From assembly GCF_023159225.1 (NCBI RefSeq), contig NC_063181.1:12173606-12237605 (forward strand): a stretch of DNA of 64,000 bases, written 5' to 3'. A program made the translations under genes and the position numbers. Shown here piece after piece: positions 53,270 through 63,877 of the stretch (the first letter of the stretch is position 1; the number at the start of each line of letters is the position of its first letter). The notes beneath the pieces are model-generated. The model was not told the origin of the DNA. It searched no databases and saw nothing but the letters and a program-made list of their open reading frames with translations. This DNA is from Perognathus longimembris pacificus. Its lineage: Eukaryota > Chordata > Mammalia > Rodentia > Heteromyidae.

Positions 53270-53560
53270 CCCTGGGTACTGTATATACATTTATCAGAAC
53301 TAGGGAAGGGAAGGGGAACACCAAAATGGTGAGACAATGGGTAAAAAGAGAACCAATGCAACAGCGATACTCACAAGACACTATGCTGTAAACCAACTGT
53401 ACAACTTGGGTGGGGGAGGGGGAATAGGGAGTGGGGAAGAAAAATGAGGGAGGAGGTAACAAATTTTATAAGAAATGTATTCACTACTTTACATATGAAA
53501 CTGTAACCTTCTATACATGACTTTAAGAACAAATAAATAAACAACAATTAAACCCACAGA
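53270..53560 (+). mobile_element. L1 3'-UTR fragment
   Basis: 'actgtatatacatttatcag', 'aactagggaagggaagggga', the G-rich tract at 53410-53450, 'aagaaatgtattcactactt', ending 'aacaaataaataaac'. The 168-codon minus-strand frame at 52956-53462 crosses this repeat and is not a gene. Confidence 0.85.
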
Positions 53561-53811
53561 GTTTATAGTGATTGTTGGAATCAGGAATACAAGGCCTGCT
53601 GAGCTGAGCTGCTAGTGACACAGCACTTTACACTGGAAGCAAAAGGCTCACACACTGGAGACCAGCCTAGACCACAGAGTAAAACCTTTATAATCTGCAA
53701 AATGACAGGAGCAAGATTTACTCAACAAAAGTACCACCAAAACAGGCTGAAAACATTGCACATACTGTTGGTCAAACATCACAACATCTCTGGCCCAGTC
53801 CAGCACATTTG

Positions 53812-53844
<33 letters not shown>

Positions 53845-53882
53845 CACACACACACACACATACACACACACGCACACGCACA
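53812..53882. repeat. (CA)n microsatellite, interrupted
   Basis: CA array with GG, TA and CG interruptions. Confidence 0.95.
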
Positions 53883-53912
53883 GGAGACTATAAGACAATC
53901 CTTGTAGTGATG

Positions 53913-54353
53913 CTAATCTAGGTTTTTCCAGAACACGTCTTCATTTTTGTTGTTTTCAGTTTGTCCTGCTGTTTGCTGCGTCAGGTGAGAGAGAGTCTTG
54001 TAGGGTAATGACTCCCAGGCATTGACAAGGTTTCCTATGGAGTTGGGCCTGCATACATGTGCTCTCTGGGCTGCAGTCCATGTGAACATGCTAGCAAAAC
54101 CCTTCTTGCACTGTCCTATCACAGTATCTGCCAAAACGCCATCCACCCGAGGGATGTGGACAAAAAAAATTGGCATAAAGGCAAACATACATTTTCTACT
54201 AACCAGGATTCTGCCCCCTAAACCTCTTAGAAGCCATTTTTCTCCTCTAATGGAAGACTTGTCCTGGATAAAAAGCCCTCCTAGATACAGTCCCCTCGCT
54301 TCTGGCTCCTGAGCCCTGGCCACATCCTCACAAGGGAGAAGTCCAGATCCCAT
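53913..54353 (-). other. 146-codon open stretch outside known repeats
   Basis: The longest open frame not explained by a recognised repeat, starting at an ATG at 54353 and ending at a TAG. The translation is mixed and not low-complexity, but I recognise no domain. A CA array borders its 3' side and a TTTA array its 5' side. It could be a decayed gene copy, an unrecognised transposon part, or chance. Confidence 0.22.
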
Positions 54354-54373
54354 TTTTTTATTTATTTATGTAT

Positions 54374-54424
<51 letters not shown>

Positions 54425-54427
54425 TTT
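54354..54427 (-). repeat. (TTTA)n microsatellite
   Basis: About 18 TTTA units with one TTTATG variant, lying at the 3'-tail side of the minus-strand tRNA-like SINE that follows. Confidence 0.95.
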
Positions 54428-54512
54428 GGTCCAAGACGAGAACTCAAATTCAGTATCTGACTCTTTTGTTCATTGGCTGCCACTCTACCACCTGAACCAA
54501 GCCTCCAACCCT
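54428..54512 (-). mobile_element. tRNA-like ~84-bp SINE (third family), copy 3
   Basis: The reverse complement: 'gggttggaggcttggttcag' (A box TGGTTCAGGTG), 'ctgaatttgagttctcgtct', end 'tggacc', then a TAAA tail array. Confidence 0.72.
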
Positions 54513-54514
54513 TA

Positions 54515-55372
54515 TTGGTCCCATTTTAATCAAACAGTCCCAGAGAGAAAGGTCCTGAAAGAAAGCCAAGATCCACCGGAGAGAATTTTTAAAAAAGGAA
54601 CTTTCTCATATGAAAATACCAATGTCTATCTCGTTATAACCCATAATCAAAATCTTCACTGTTTACTTGGCCAGCAGGTAATGTTGAAGAATTCCTGCCT
54701 CTGTCAAAGCTCTGTGAGGGAGATGAGAAGAAGGTGACATTACTTAAAAAGGTTTCTACCCAGGGCTTTGCATGAGAATCACTTGTGAAGAGGGTGAGAG
54801 AGTGAGGATAATAGCTGTTCTTGTGCCTAAAGAAATTGTTTCCTTACACCAGGAACTGATTTCCATAAGTGGATGCATGAAGTCACTTGTAAGGGCGATA
54901 AAACCAGAAGTAGAGACCTGTGGAAAACTTAGTCTCTCAGGCTTCTTGGCCTAAGGTGACAATAGACATCAATGGAGAATATTAGACAGAAAATGCTTTG
55001 GAGGTAGGGCAGAATTTCTTAGGCATATACTAAATAGGAGAAAGAAGAAAGGGAACGAGTCAAAGATAACTCAGGTGTGATTGCCCTGACACAACCAGAG
55101 GAAGACCTGGAGGAAAACATGTAAGCCTGCCATATCTACTAGACATATGCATGACATATTAAGTAAATGAGTAGGTTCTGGAAAAAGACTTGGCTAGACG
55201 TATTTGGGGGTTATTGTAACACAAAGTATATTTAAAATCATGAAATTGGATAACAAGATTGTGTAAATGGAAACACCCACAGGCAGTTCAAGATTTCAAA
55301 GGCAACTAGAGAAGGCAAAGAGACAGAGGGCTATGGCTACTGGATAAGAGAAAGTCAAGCCTAAGCGATGAG
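54515..55372. other. No recognised feature
   Basis: Apparently unique sequence with short unsupported frames. Confidence 0.5.
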
Positions 55373-55373
55373 A

Positions 55374-55494
55374 GGAGGCAGCGGTGGCTTCCATCTGTAA
55401 TCCTAGCTACTTAAGAGGCTGAGATAAGAGGATCACAGATCAAAGTCAGCCCAAGCAGAAAAGTCCCAGAGATTCTTATCTCCAGTTAGGAGAT
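55374..55494 (+). mobile_element. 7SL-like head, no Geo tail
   Basis: 'gcagcggtggcttccatctg', 'taatcctagctacttaagag' and 'attcttatctccagttagga' give the composite head, ending exactly where Geo normally begins. Confidence 0.85.
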
Positions 55495-56192
55495 AAACGG
55501 AAGCAATGGAGGAAGTAGGAAGGGTTTGCCCAGAGGAAACCTAAAGGCAGCTCCAGAAGGGAAAATGCAGACAGACTCAGTGTGAGAAAAACTATCTTTT
55601 CCATCCAGGTGTGTTTTGTTCTTCCTGCTTTGGCCTTGTGGCTTGGCTCCTGTTAAGGGAAAGAGGAACTGCTCTGGGGTATGGAAGGGCTTTTGAACTG
55701 AAAAGTTTTGCCTTAAACTGGCTTCTCTTCAAGATGGAATTAAGACACCTCAGATTGTTCAAGAAATAGCAGAGGGTGTGGGTATGTTTTGAGATTATTT
55801 CTATGCTCTTAATCTTATTTCAAAAATCAACTTATGTAAATACATTTTTGCCTCGTTCAAGCTTGCCAATCAGGAGCAGATTGTAAGCCTGAGCTCAACC
55901 AATGTGAGCAAAGGGGCAAGGCCTGCCCCCCACCAGCTTGCCTGCTCTGTGTGCTTGCTTGCCAGATTTTTGACTGATAGCACACCTTCTTTTCTTCTTT
56001 TTTTGGCACACCCTTCTGCAGAAGTAAATTTTGCCTTGTGGAGACAATATTTTTATGTCTATCATTGATTCTAATGGTTCTTGGAGCACATATTTCTAAC
56101 AGGAAATGGGAAATTATTGAATTCCCAACTGGTGAAGTTAATGAGCCTTTTCTCCATGTAACTGAACATTTGTTTTATGTACCAGTTAAAAA
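55495..56192. other. No recognised feature
   Basis: Apparently unique sequence. Confidence 0.5.
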
Positions 56193-56395
56193 TATAAGGG
56201 TTGGGGATATGGCCTAGAGGCAAGAGAACTTGCCTCGAATCCATGAGGCCCTGGGTTCAATTCCCCAGCACCACATATACAGAAAATGGCCAGAAGTGGC
56301 GCTGTGGCTCAAGTGGCAGAGTGCTAGCCTTGAGCAAAAGGAAGCCAGGGACAGTGCTCAGGCCCTGAGTCCAAGGCCCAGGACAGGCAAAAAAA
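56193..56395 (+). mobile_element. IDL-Geo SINE
   Basis: 'gggttggggatatggcctag' to 'ccaaggcccaggacaggc' plus A-tail. The tail passes into a TAGA array. A possible duplication is 'aaaaatata' on both sides. Confidence 0.95.
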
Positions 56396-56427
56396 TATAT
56401 AGATAGATAGATAGATAGGTAGGTAGG

Positions 56428-56480
<53 letters not shown>
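56396..56480 (+). repeat. (TAGA)n microsatellite from a SINE tail
   Basis: About 21 tetranucleotide units with a TAGG block near 56416-56428. Confidence 0.96.
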
Positions 56481-56481
<1 letters not shown>

Positions 56482-56539
56482 CCTAAAGGTTAAGAAAAAA
56501 GTATAAACTTATTCAATAAATCCTTTTGTTGTTGTTCTT

Positions 56540-56970
56540 TTATGCTGATCCCAGGATCTGAACTCAGGGTCTGGGCACTGTCCCTGAGCTTCATACTCTA
56601 CCACTTGAGCCACGGCTCTTCCTCCAGCTTTTTTTTTTTCTTGCCAGTCCTGGAGCTTGAACTCAGGGCCAGAGCACTGTCCTTGGCTTCTTTTTGCTCA
56701 AGGCTAGCACTCTACCACTTGAGCCACAGCGCCACTTCTGGCCTTTTCTATATATGTGGTGCTAAGGAATTGAACCTAGGATTTCATGTATACGAGGCAA
56801 GCATTCTTGCCACTAGGCCATATTCCCAGCCCTCTTCCAGCTTTTCTGATGGTTAATTTGGAGATAAGAGTCTCAAGGACTTTCCTGCCCAAGCTGGCTT
56901 CAAACTGAGATCCTCAGACCTAGCCTCCCATGTGGCTAGAATTACAGGCATGAGCCACTGACACTTGACT
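56540..56970 (-). mobile_element. 7SL-head + Geo-tail SINE, host of a nested IDL-Geo
   Basis: Geo part at 56540-56625 ('gctgatcccaggatctgaac', 'accacttgagccacggctct'). After the inserted SINE, the head at 56835-56970 ('ggagataagagtctcaagga', 'aggcatgagccactgacact'). Confidence 0.92.
56629..56832 (-). mobile_element. IDL-Geo SINE nested in a composite SINE
   Basis: Complete reverse-complement dimer ('gccagtcctggagcttgaac' to 'ccatattcccagccc'). Near-identical 'tccagctttt' on both sides marks the target duplication. Same orientation as its host. Confidence 0.95.
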
Positions 56971-56974
56971 AGTA

Positions 56975-57970
56975 AGTGTTTTATTTTAAGTTTGAGTCAT
57001 TTAGATAGATGAGAGACTACTCTGTAACATGTAGGAGATGCTGTGTGGACAAAGGAAACTAGAGGCACCCAGAGAAAACATTCCTCCATGTCTTCAAAGT
57101 AAGTGGTTTTCAGTGTTCACAGAACACTATATATACTCATCTTTATTTGGCACATTTGTAAAATGATGCAGAGTAAACTTATTTCCTAATCCAAACATCC
57201 TCATGTAAGTGAATGGCTTTTCTGATAACAGAAAGAATTGTAGACTACTCTAGGTAAATTTCAAAAAAAAATCTGAGAGTGAACTCTGTTATCTCCATTA
57301 TTCAACCACTTAACTAGACTAAGATGACTATTCATTTCCATTTTTAAGAATTAAATCTAGCAGTAAGATGATTTTTTCTACTAATAGCTTTTCACATAAA
57401 AGCCAAAGGACCAACATTACATTATCTTATGAAACAATTTAGATCAGAAAGCAAAAGAGAAGCACCTCAAGTCAATACATTTAACTATAATTTGTTTCCT
57501 TCTGTCCAAGAATTCATCAATAATAAAAATAGGTGTATGTATATAGTTCTCTGGTCCTACATTTTAAATAACGAGAAATGGTAAATTCACATGACAATCT
57601 TTTAGAGGGAAAAAAATCACCTTTATACCTTATTATTTTTGAGGTTTTCCCAAATGTTATAAAATAATTCAGAAGGGGAAAAAAAAATGCCTTTCTCCTA
57701 AATCACCATAAACTCGAATCAAGTTGATGCACCCAGCTCTTGTTTTAAGTCAACAGATGCATTACAATTCCTTTTAATAAATCTTAGTGCACTGCAACTA
57801 GATTTAATGAGGTAAAGTTATTCTGTCAGACCTTAAAAAATAAATGGGATTATAACAGAAAAATCTATGCACTTTCTAATTTATGGCCTCCTGGTTAATA
57901 TTTAAAAGAAAGGAAAGAAATTGAGTTGGAGTGTTTCAAAAGGGTAACACTTAAGCCTCAGCCACCTCAG

Positions 57971-57972
<2 letters not shown>
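56975..57972. other. Unique AT-rich block, possible conserved element
   Basis: About 1 kb without repeats. The 57700-57920 part has a dense, non-repetitive AT-rich text of the kind often seen in vertebrate conserved noncoding elements, but conservation cannot be tested here. Confidence 0.35.

Positions 57973-58026
<54 letters not shown>
57973..58026. repeat. (AG)n microsatellite
   Basis: About 27 uninterrupted AG units. Confidence 0.97.
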
Positions 58027-58030
<4 letters not shown>

Positions 58031-58454
58031 CCTTGTTTAGAGGTTATTTAGCTCCAGGCAAGGAAAATGAAAAGCAGTTCTGAAAAGCTTAGTGCAGGCT
58101 TATGACAAATGGAGGTGTGTTCACTACTTAAAACAAGCTTTTCCTCCCCTTCCTGACAGCTACTGTGTCGAAGGAGACACATTAATTGAAGAGACGCTTC
58201 CTGAAGATGGGGGAATCCTTTGTTGCTCAGCAATTAATCATTCTTGAAAGCAGTTTGAGGTGCTGCTCTGTCATGTTATTCCATATGCATGAATGTGAAA
58301 AAGGGAAAAAGACTAAGACGTTTCAAAAGTCTTTTAATAGTCAAGCTGCCTCTTCCTGTCCCTCCTCACCAGGTCACATAGAAAACAATTTAAAAGATGA
58401 CCACAGTTACCTCATTTAAAGCACTAAGAAGTAACTTTAAAAGGAACAACCAAA

Positions 58455-58672
58455 CCCAGCATGATGACACATACCTGTAATCCCAGCCACTTGGTTAGGT
58501 GGAGGTAGGAAGATTATAGTCCAAGCCTAGCCTGAACAAAAGCATGAGAACTTACGTGACAATTAAACTAAAAAATCAAAAAGACAGGTGCTATGGCTCA
58601 AGTGGTGGAGCACCTGCCTAGCACATGTGAAGCCCCGAGTTCTATTCTCAGTATCACAGGAAAACAGAAAGG
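58455..58672 (+). mobile_element. Old 7SL-head + ID-tail dimeric SINE
   Basis: The best copy of this layout. The head has 'catacctgtaatcccagcca' and 'aagcctagcctgaacaaaag'. The ID tail has 'gctatggctcaagtggtgga', 'cacctgcctagcacatgtga' and 'ccccgagttctattctcagt'. Confidence 0.85.
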
Positions 58673-58845
58673 AACAAGCAAGGCTTTTGACTCAAGTCCA
58701 TCTTGCTGATTTGGCAATGATCATTGTAGTAATCACATTACAGCCAGCTTCCTTCTCAGAAAAGCCAAAAATCACCAAGAAGATATAGGAGCTTCAAACT
58801 AGCCCTATGAAGCACTGGGTGATAGGGTTAGAAGTCTTTTTTTTA

Positions 58846-59157
58846 AAGGTTAGGGGCATACTGGAGACTTGAACTCAGCGCCTCTGTGAGCAGATGCGAC
58901 ACCTCTCGAGACATAACCTAACCTTTAGTCATTTTTTCCAGTATTGTCTTGCATTCTGCCTGGGCCTCCTTGAGCCAGGATCTTCCTATTTATATCTTCT
59001 GGGTAACTGGGATGGCAGATGGACACCAATATGTCCAGCTTACTGGTTGAGATGGGGTCTTGATGCTAACTCTACCAGGGCTGGCCTCCAACTGAAATCT
59101 TCCCATCCTCTGCCTCCCCAGTTGGTGGGATTACAGGTATAAGCCACCTGCCCAATC
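58846..59157 (-). mobile_element. Old ID-tail + 7SL-head SINE(s)
   Basis: Antisense ID-like start ('catactggagacttgaactc') is followed by two antisense B1-like stretches ('gcctgggcctccttgagcca'; 'gggctggcctccaactgaaa' to 'gggattacaggtataagcca'). This is probably a dimer plus a second head. Confidence 0.6.
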
Positions 59158-59859
59158 TTAAAGAGAATGAACAAAGCACCAAAGGGGCAGTTTTTGAGTA
59201 AGTTAAAATGCAAAATTATGCCTGAAAGGTGTTAGTGCTTCAATAAAGGCAAAAATCGATTAGAATTATAAATTTACTCTTTATTCGTTTTTCTAAATAT
59301 AAAGTGTTAAATTGCAAAACAAATTCAGGAAATGTATGAAAAAGGCAAATGCCACACTGTCCCCAGCATTTGTGACAAACCATTCCTTGCCAATGAATTA
59401 TGGCCCATGGAGAAGGGCATGTTTTATGAAAAAATTGGTTTCTGCCCATAAAAAGGTTGCGATTCCTGTTGAAATCTTTTAAAGACAGGTTAATAACTAT
59501 TTTACCTATTACATTTGACATCACTTTTCTGCACAACCAATCACAATGACTTTTCTCTATGATAAAGGAATATATCTTTGTTCAAAATGTATAGTGCTTC
59601 TAACTCCAGATAAGCCTTCTAAAGGCGGTCTTCCTCAAGAGTCTAGCAGGCTGCCTGACCACAATAAGTCCCGATTGCTCTGCTATCTAGATGGGCAATC
59701 AAGTAAAACAGCTTCTACTACAATCTCTCAGCAACACGGTGTTAAGAGAAGTGAATTTGGAAATTCAGTGAAAAGATTGACAGAAAATGAATGAGTCAAT
59801 TATTCTGTAAAGTGAACAATATGTAGTATGAAATATATTTAACTCAGGTGTGCATACAT

Positions 59860-59898
<39 letters not shown>

Positions 59899-60720
59899 GT
59901 GGAATCCTAGTTTCTCAGATGTTTAGCTCTTTGTGGTCATAGCCTACATTTCTCTTACTTACTAACTTCATTCCAGAACACAATGCTTAATGACATAGTA
60001 AAACGCTGATGAAATACCTCATCCACGTACACTGGGTTAGATATGGTCAAATGCATGATGTCTTCTATGCAATCTGAGGTCCACTCTTTGATTGTGGTGA
60101 TTCCATTTGGCGTGGCCTGTCTGCTTTTTACCATCCCAGTGGCAATCTGTGCTTATCAGACTATACACAGTTGGCATGATCCACAGGAGTGGATTTCTAA
60201 AGAAATTTAGAAATCCAAAGGCTTTCTTCAGAAGGGCTTGTTGAACTTAATTTAGCCTAAACCCAGAATTGACTTCTCTGTTAGCTCTGTGGCTCTGTGA
60301 CCATCTCAGCTTCTACATTACTAATGATTTGCTCCCTTGTTTTAAATAGGAGAAAGGGGTTTTTTTGTTTTGCTTGTTTTGTTTCAGAAAGGAGACTTCT
60401 CTGTTGGAGTTTAAGCTAAAAATCAATCCTAGCACTGGACAGAAACAAACACATTAGAAAACTTCTTGAGGAATACTGTTAAATCTATTCCCTAGATGGC
60501 TTTATTTTTTAAAAAAGAGAGAGAGAGAAAATACATCAATTGATTTATAAGGAAGCTTTGTTTTCTTGTTAATTGCCTGCTGCATTAAGTGAAACACTGC
60601 CAGAATAGTTCTCTTTCTAGGAATTCAACACCAGAGTTATAACCAACTAGTAAACTGGAAAATGATTATCTAGAGTTATTTGGAAAGATACTGCTTCTCT
60701 CCATCAACTAAAAATAAAAA
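59158..60720. other. Unique block with a CA array
   Basis: No repeats recognised except the CA array at 59861-59897. The 59160-59560 part is non-repetitive, and an 82-codon plus-strand open stretch follows at 59546-59794 (mixed composition, Ser/Lys/Arg-rich end, no recognised domain). Either may be a conserved noncoding or exon-like element. Confidence 0.35.
59861..59897. repeat. (CA)n with a 5' CG-alternating lead
   Basis: The CA array is preceded by 'atatgcgcgc', giving a continuous alternating purine-pyrimidine stretch. Confidence 0.95.
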
Positions 60721-60721
60721 T

Positions 60722-61150
60722 GATCTAGGTGGTGGTGGCTCATGCCTTTAATCCTAGCGCCTCAGGAGGCTGAGAGGTGAGGATCTGAGGATCCGAAGCT
60801 AGCCTGGGCAGAAACATCCCCATGAGACTCGAATCTCCAATTAACCACTCAAAAACTGTGGCTCAAATGGTAGAGCACTAGCCTTAAGCACAAAGAGGCT
60901 CAAAAACAGTGCCCAGGGGCTGGGGATATAGCCTAGTGGCAAGAGTGCCTGCCTCGGATACACGAGGCCCTAGGTTCGATTCCCCAGCACCACATATACA
61001 GAAAACGGCCAGAAGCGGCGCTGTGGCTCAAGTGGCAGAGTGCTAGCCTTGAGCGGGAAGAAGCCAGGGACAGTGTTCATGCCCTGGGTCCAAGGCCCAG
61101 GACTGGCCAAAAAAACAGTGCCCAGGCCCTGAGTTGAAGCCCTACAAATC
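60722..61150 (+). mobile_element. 7SL-head + Geo-tail SINE, host of a nested IDL-Geo
   Basis: The head ('ggtggtggtggctcatgcct', 'actcgaatctccaattaacc') and the start of Geo ('ctgtggctcaaatggtagag') run to 60917. The tail resumes at 61127 with 'ccctgagttgaagccctaca'. Confidence 0.94.
60918..61110 (+). mobile_element. IDL-Geo SINE nested in a composite SINE, perfect duplication
   Basis: Complete young-subfamily dimer ('cggatacacgaggccctagg', 'gagcgggaagaagcc'). The 16-bp duplication 'aaaaacagtgcccagg' lies at 60902-60917 and 61111-61126, inside the Geo tail of the host SINE. Confidence 0.97.
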
Positions 61151-61189
61151 ACAAAAAAAAAAGTTTAAAAAAAACTAAAAGTAAAGGTG

Positions 61190-61282
61190 TGACTCAAGTG
61201 ATAGAACAACAGCCTTGAGCAAAAAAAAAAAAAAGCCAAGAAAGAGTAAGAACTCTAAGTTCAAGCCCAGTACTAGCACCAA
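61190..61282 (+). mobile_element. Geo-like module, head missing
   Basis: 'ggtgtgactcaagtgataga' (A-box-like) and 'ctaagttcaagcccagtact' (B-box-like) make a stand-alone Geo with an internal A-run, next to the A-rich end of the previous SINE. Confidence 0.7.
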
Positions 61283-62435
61283 AGAAACCAAAGAAATAAA
61301 TAGAATAAGATCAAATAAAATAAAATCTGCTTCTGACAATTATCCAAACACCCATTTTCAATTTTGTAAAAGAAAAAGGGTTAAAAGATGCTTTATCATC
61401 TAGAAAGTCCTTTGCATCTACATGACAACCCAACCATAATTTGCTGTTTCTTCATCGAGCTGGAGCCCAAAATAGCCCTTTGCTCCTTCCAACAAACACA
61501 GAACTGCACCATTTCCTGCAGGGACAATGAACACTGACACACATCACCCGCCATTTTATTTCATCCTACTTCAGGTCTTGTCATGCTTTTCTTAGCTTTA
61601 ATCACACACAACAGAGATTTGGTGTTTCTCCTCTACTTCCTCTGGGCTATCATTTTAATTTCCTTGTTATCTGAATTTCTCTCTTCTAACCCATCACATT
61701 TAGTCAATATGATTCCTGGCCTCTCTTTAGGAACCTGTACTTTTCCTTTGTCACCGTATCCTGGAATGTTTGAATGGTTCTTCCATATTCCTGACATAGA
61801 TTTTTTCTTTCTCTTTCTCACAACTGATTTCTTGTGGGGTCATATTTGTAATCTGTATTGTATTCTATTGTATTGTAATCTGTATTGTAATCCACATAGT
61901 ATAGGAGATGATTTGATTGGAGTTGGGATGACTTTATGACACGCATTCTTCAAAAGTGGGATCTTCCAGCTTCCAGCCAAGGGAGCGGGATGATAAAATA
62001 GAGGCAGACTACAGTGATTGAATTGAGCTCCTAGGATTCCATGTTATCAAAGCTGTGACTCACCATGTACATCATTTGCCCTTTGCACAAATTGTCTCCA
62101 TTCATCACCTGAATCTCTGGTACTCTGCTTCACACTTAAATATAGAAAGAAAGACAGAGAGTCAGGGAAATATGGGTGGCTTCCTCGGGTGATAAGCTAA
62201 TCACACACCAGACAGTTTTATTCTAAAGCCAATGCCTCCCTATTTCCCTACCTTTCTAAGGAACCACAACAATTCCCTGCTCATTTTCTCCTACCCTGTC
62301 TCATTAGTGGTCCTTCAACTCCGAAACTACCATATTATCTGTACGCTAGGCCAGCAACCTTGATTACATAAGGATGGCCTGGACCAAATCTTAAAAATGC
62401 AAATTCTTTTGGGGTTTTTTTTGGCTGCTATTGTT
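61283..62435. other. No recognised feature
   Basis: AT-rich, apparently unique sequence. The 118-codon plus frame at 61583-61939 is hydrophobic and T-rich without a domain. A local tandem of 'gtaatctgtattgta' occurs twice at about 61849-61890. Confidence 0.45.
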
Positions 62436-62439
62436 ATTG

Positions 62440-62525
62440 TTGTTGAGTGGTCGTATTGAGGTTTGAACTCAGAAATGTGGACTCTACTATTGAAGCCATA
62501 CTTCAAACTCTAAAAATTCTTGAGC
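62440..62525 (-). mobile_element. Decayed tRNA-derived SINE module
   Basis: 'tattgaggtttgaactcaga' is the antisense of a B-box region, followed by a poorly preserved remainder. Confidence 0.45.
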
Positions 62526-62754
62526 CCACTCTTCCAGGAACCGATTTAGTATTTCATAAGGGAGCATGTACCTTTAACAAGCATATCAGTTGTTTACAAT
62601 ACAGCTGGTCTGAAGTCTGGCCTACTTTCCCATTACAACCACAACTAAGTGGGCCTTACATTAAAACAACTTTTCTTCCCCACTACTTCAATATACAGAT
62701 ATGGTCGGAGGAGGACACTGAAGAATGTATGTCATAAATACAATCAAATCATCA

Positions 62755-63092
62755 CCAAGCACTGGATTTCAACGCAGGGCCTCTCCCTCAGTAGGGAATC
62801 AGGTACTCTACAAGTTGAGCCAACCTACACATCCAATCTTTTTTTCTTTTTTCGTTTTCAGTGATTTTTCAGGTTGGCTGTCGTACTTTTACCAGCCTAA
62901 ACCATCTGTCCTCCTCTTCACAGTCTTCTACCTACCAAGGATCACAGACATGAACCACCATGCCCAATTTTTTAATTGAGATGAAGATCTTGGTAACTTT
63001 TTACCTGGGCTAGCCTTGAACCATGATCTTTCAGATCTCTACCTCCCAAGTATCTAGGATTACAGGCATGAGCCATTGTACCCAACCTAAAC
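62755..63092 (-). mobile_element. Old ID-tail + 7SL-head SINE(s)
   Basis: Antisense tRNA-like text ('gcactggatttcaacgcagg', 'ctacaagttgagccaacc') is followed by two B1-like antisense stretches ('ggatcacagacatgaaccac' and 'tatctaggattacaggcatg'). Confidence 0.65.
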
Positions 63093-63550
63093 CTAGATTT
63101 CTTTTTGAACTACAGTATTGCTTCTTTTTTTGGTTGGTTTTGTGAGCTGTACTAAAAAGTTAATCTTAATTAAAATCAAGATATTTACCTCAATTTATGT
63201 AATACATGATGTGCATTTGCATTGTGCAGTATCCTTCTATTTTTACCAGTTCTTTTATCCTGGTTTTTTAACTCTGTTGTAAATACCTTGGCCCAGTCAT
63301 TTGAGTCATTTAGACTAACAGGAACTTACTTCTGTTGTCCTTTAGTTTCTGGGGCAATCAACAGCCATAACTTGAACTCTATAACATGTACACTGAGAAG
63401 TTGGGAAAATGGGAAGGCTGGCAGATCCTATCCAGAAATACCTACTTAATCTGGTGGACATAATAGAAACATACTTATATCACATTAAGAAAAAGGACAG
63501 AAATACCCACACTGTAGCTGGTGACTTAATAACTCATCTAGTTTCAAAGC
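63093..63550. other. No recognised feature
   Basis: Apparently unique AT-rich sequence. Confidence 0.5.
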
Positions 63551-63551
63551 A

Positions 63552-63775
63552 AGAACATGCCAGTGGCTCACACCTCCAATCCTAGCTATTCAGGAAGCTG
63601 AGATCTGAGGATTACAATTCAAAGCCAGCCTAGGCAAGAAAGTCCACGAGCTCTTATCTCCAATTAACCACTAAAAAACCAGAAGTAGAACTGTGGTTCA
63701 GAAGCTCAAGCTCAGGAACAATGCACAGACCATGAGTTCAACCTTCAGGACCAGCCAGGCCCCCAACCCAAAAAA
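63552..63775 (+). mobile_element. 7SL-head + Geo-tail SINE
   Basis: 'gccagtggctcacacctcca', 'gctcttatctccaattaacc', then a diverged Geo ('agaactgtggttcagaagct', 'tgagttcaaccttcaggacc'). Confidence 0.93.
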
Positions 63776-63877
63776 GCAACAACATGAGCAGCATTTCTCT
63801 TTAGCTTAATAGTCATGTTGGAGCTCTCTTTCCCTTAAGAATTTGAATGGAACAACAAATACAGTGGCCTGAAATCC

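Noticed and set aside
52956..53462. 168-codon minus-strand frame, among the longest in the window
   Set aside because: It crosses an L1 3' UTR and a B1-like monomer in antisense, and its Ser/Pro-rich part comes from the polypurine tract.
61583..61939. 118-codon hydrophobic frame as a membrane protein
   Set aside because: The frame is T-rich and low in G/C, as expected for chance hydrophobic translation. No signal, domain or neighbours support it.
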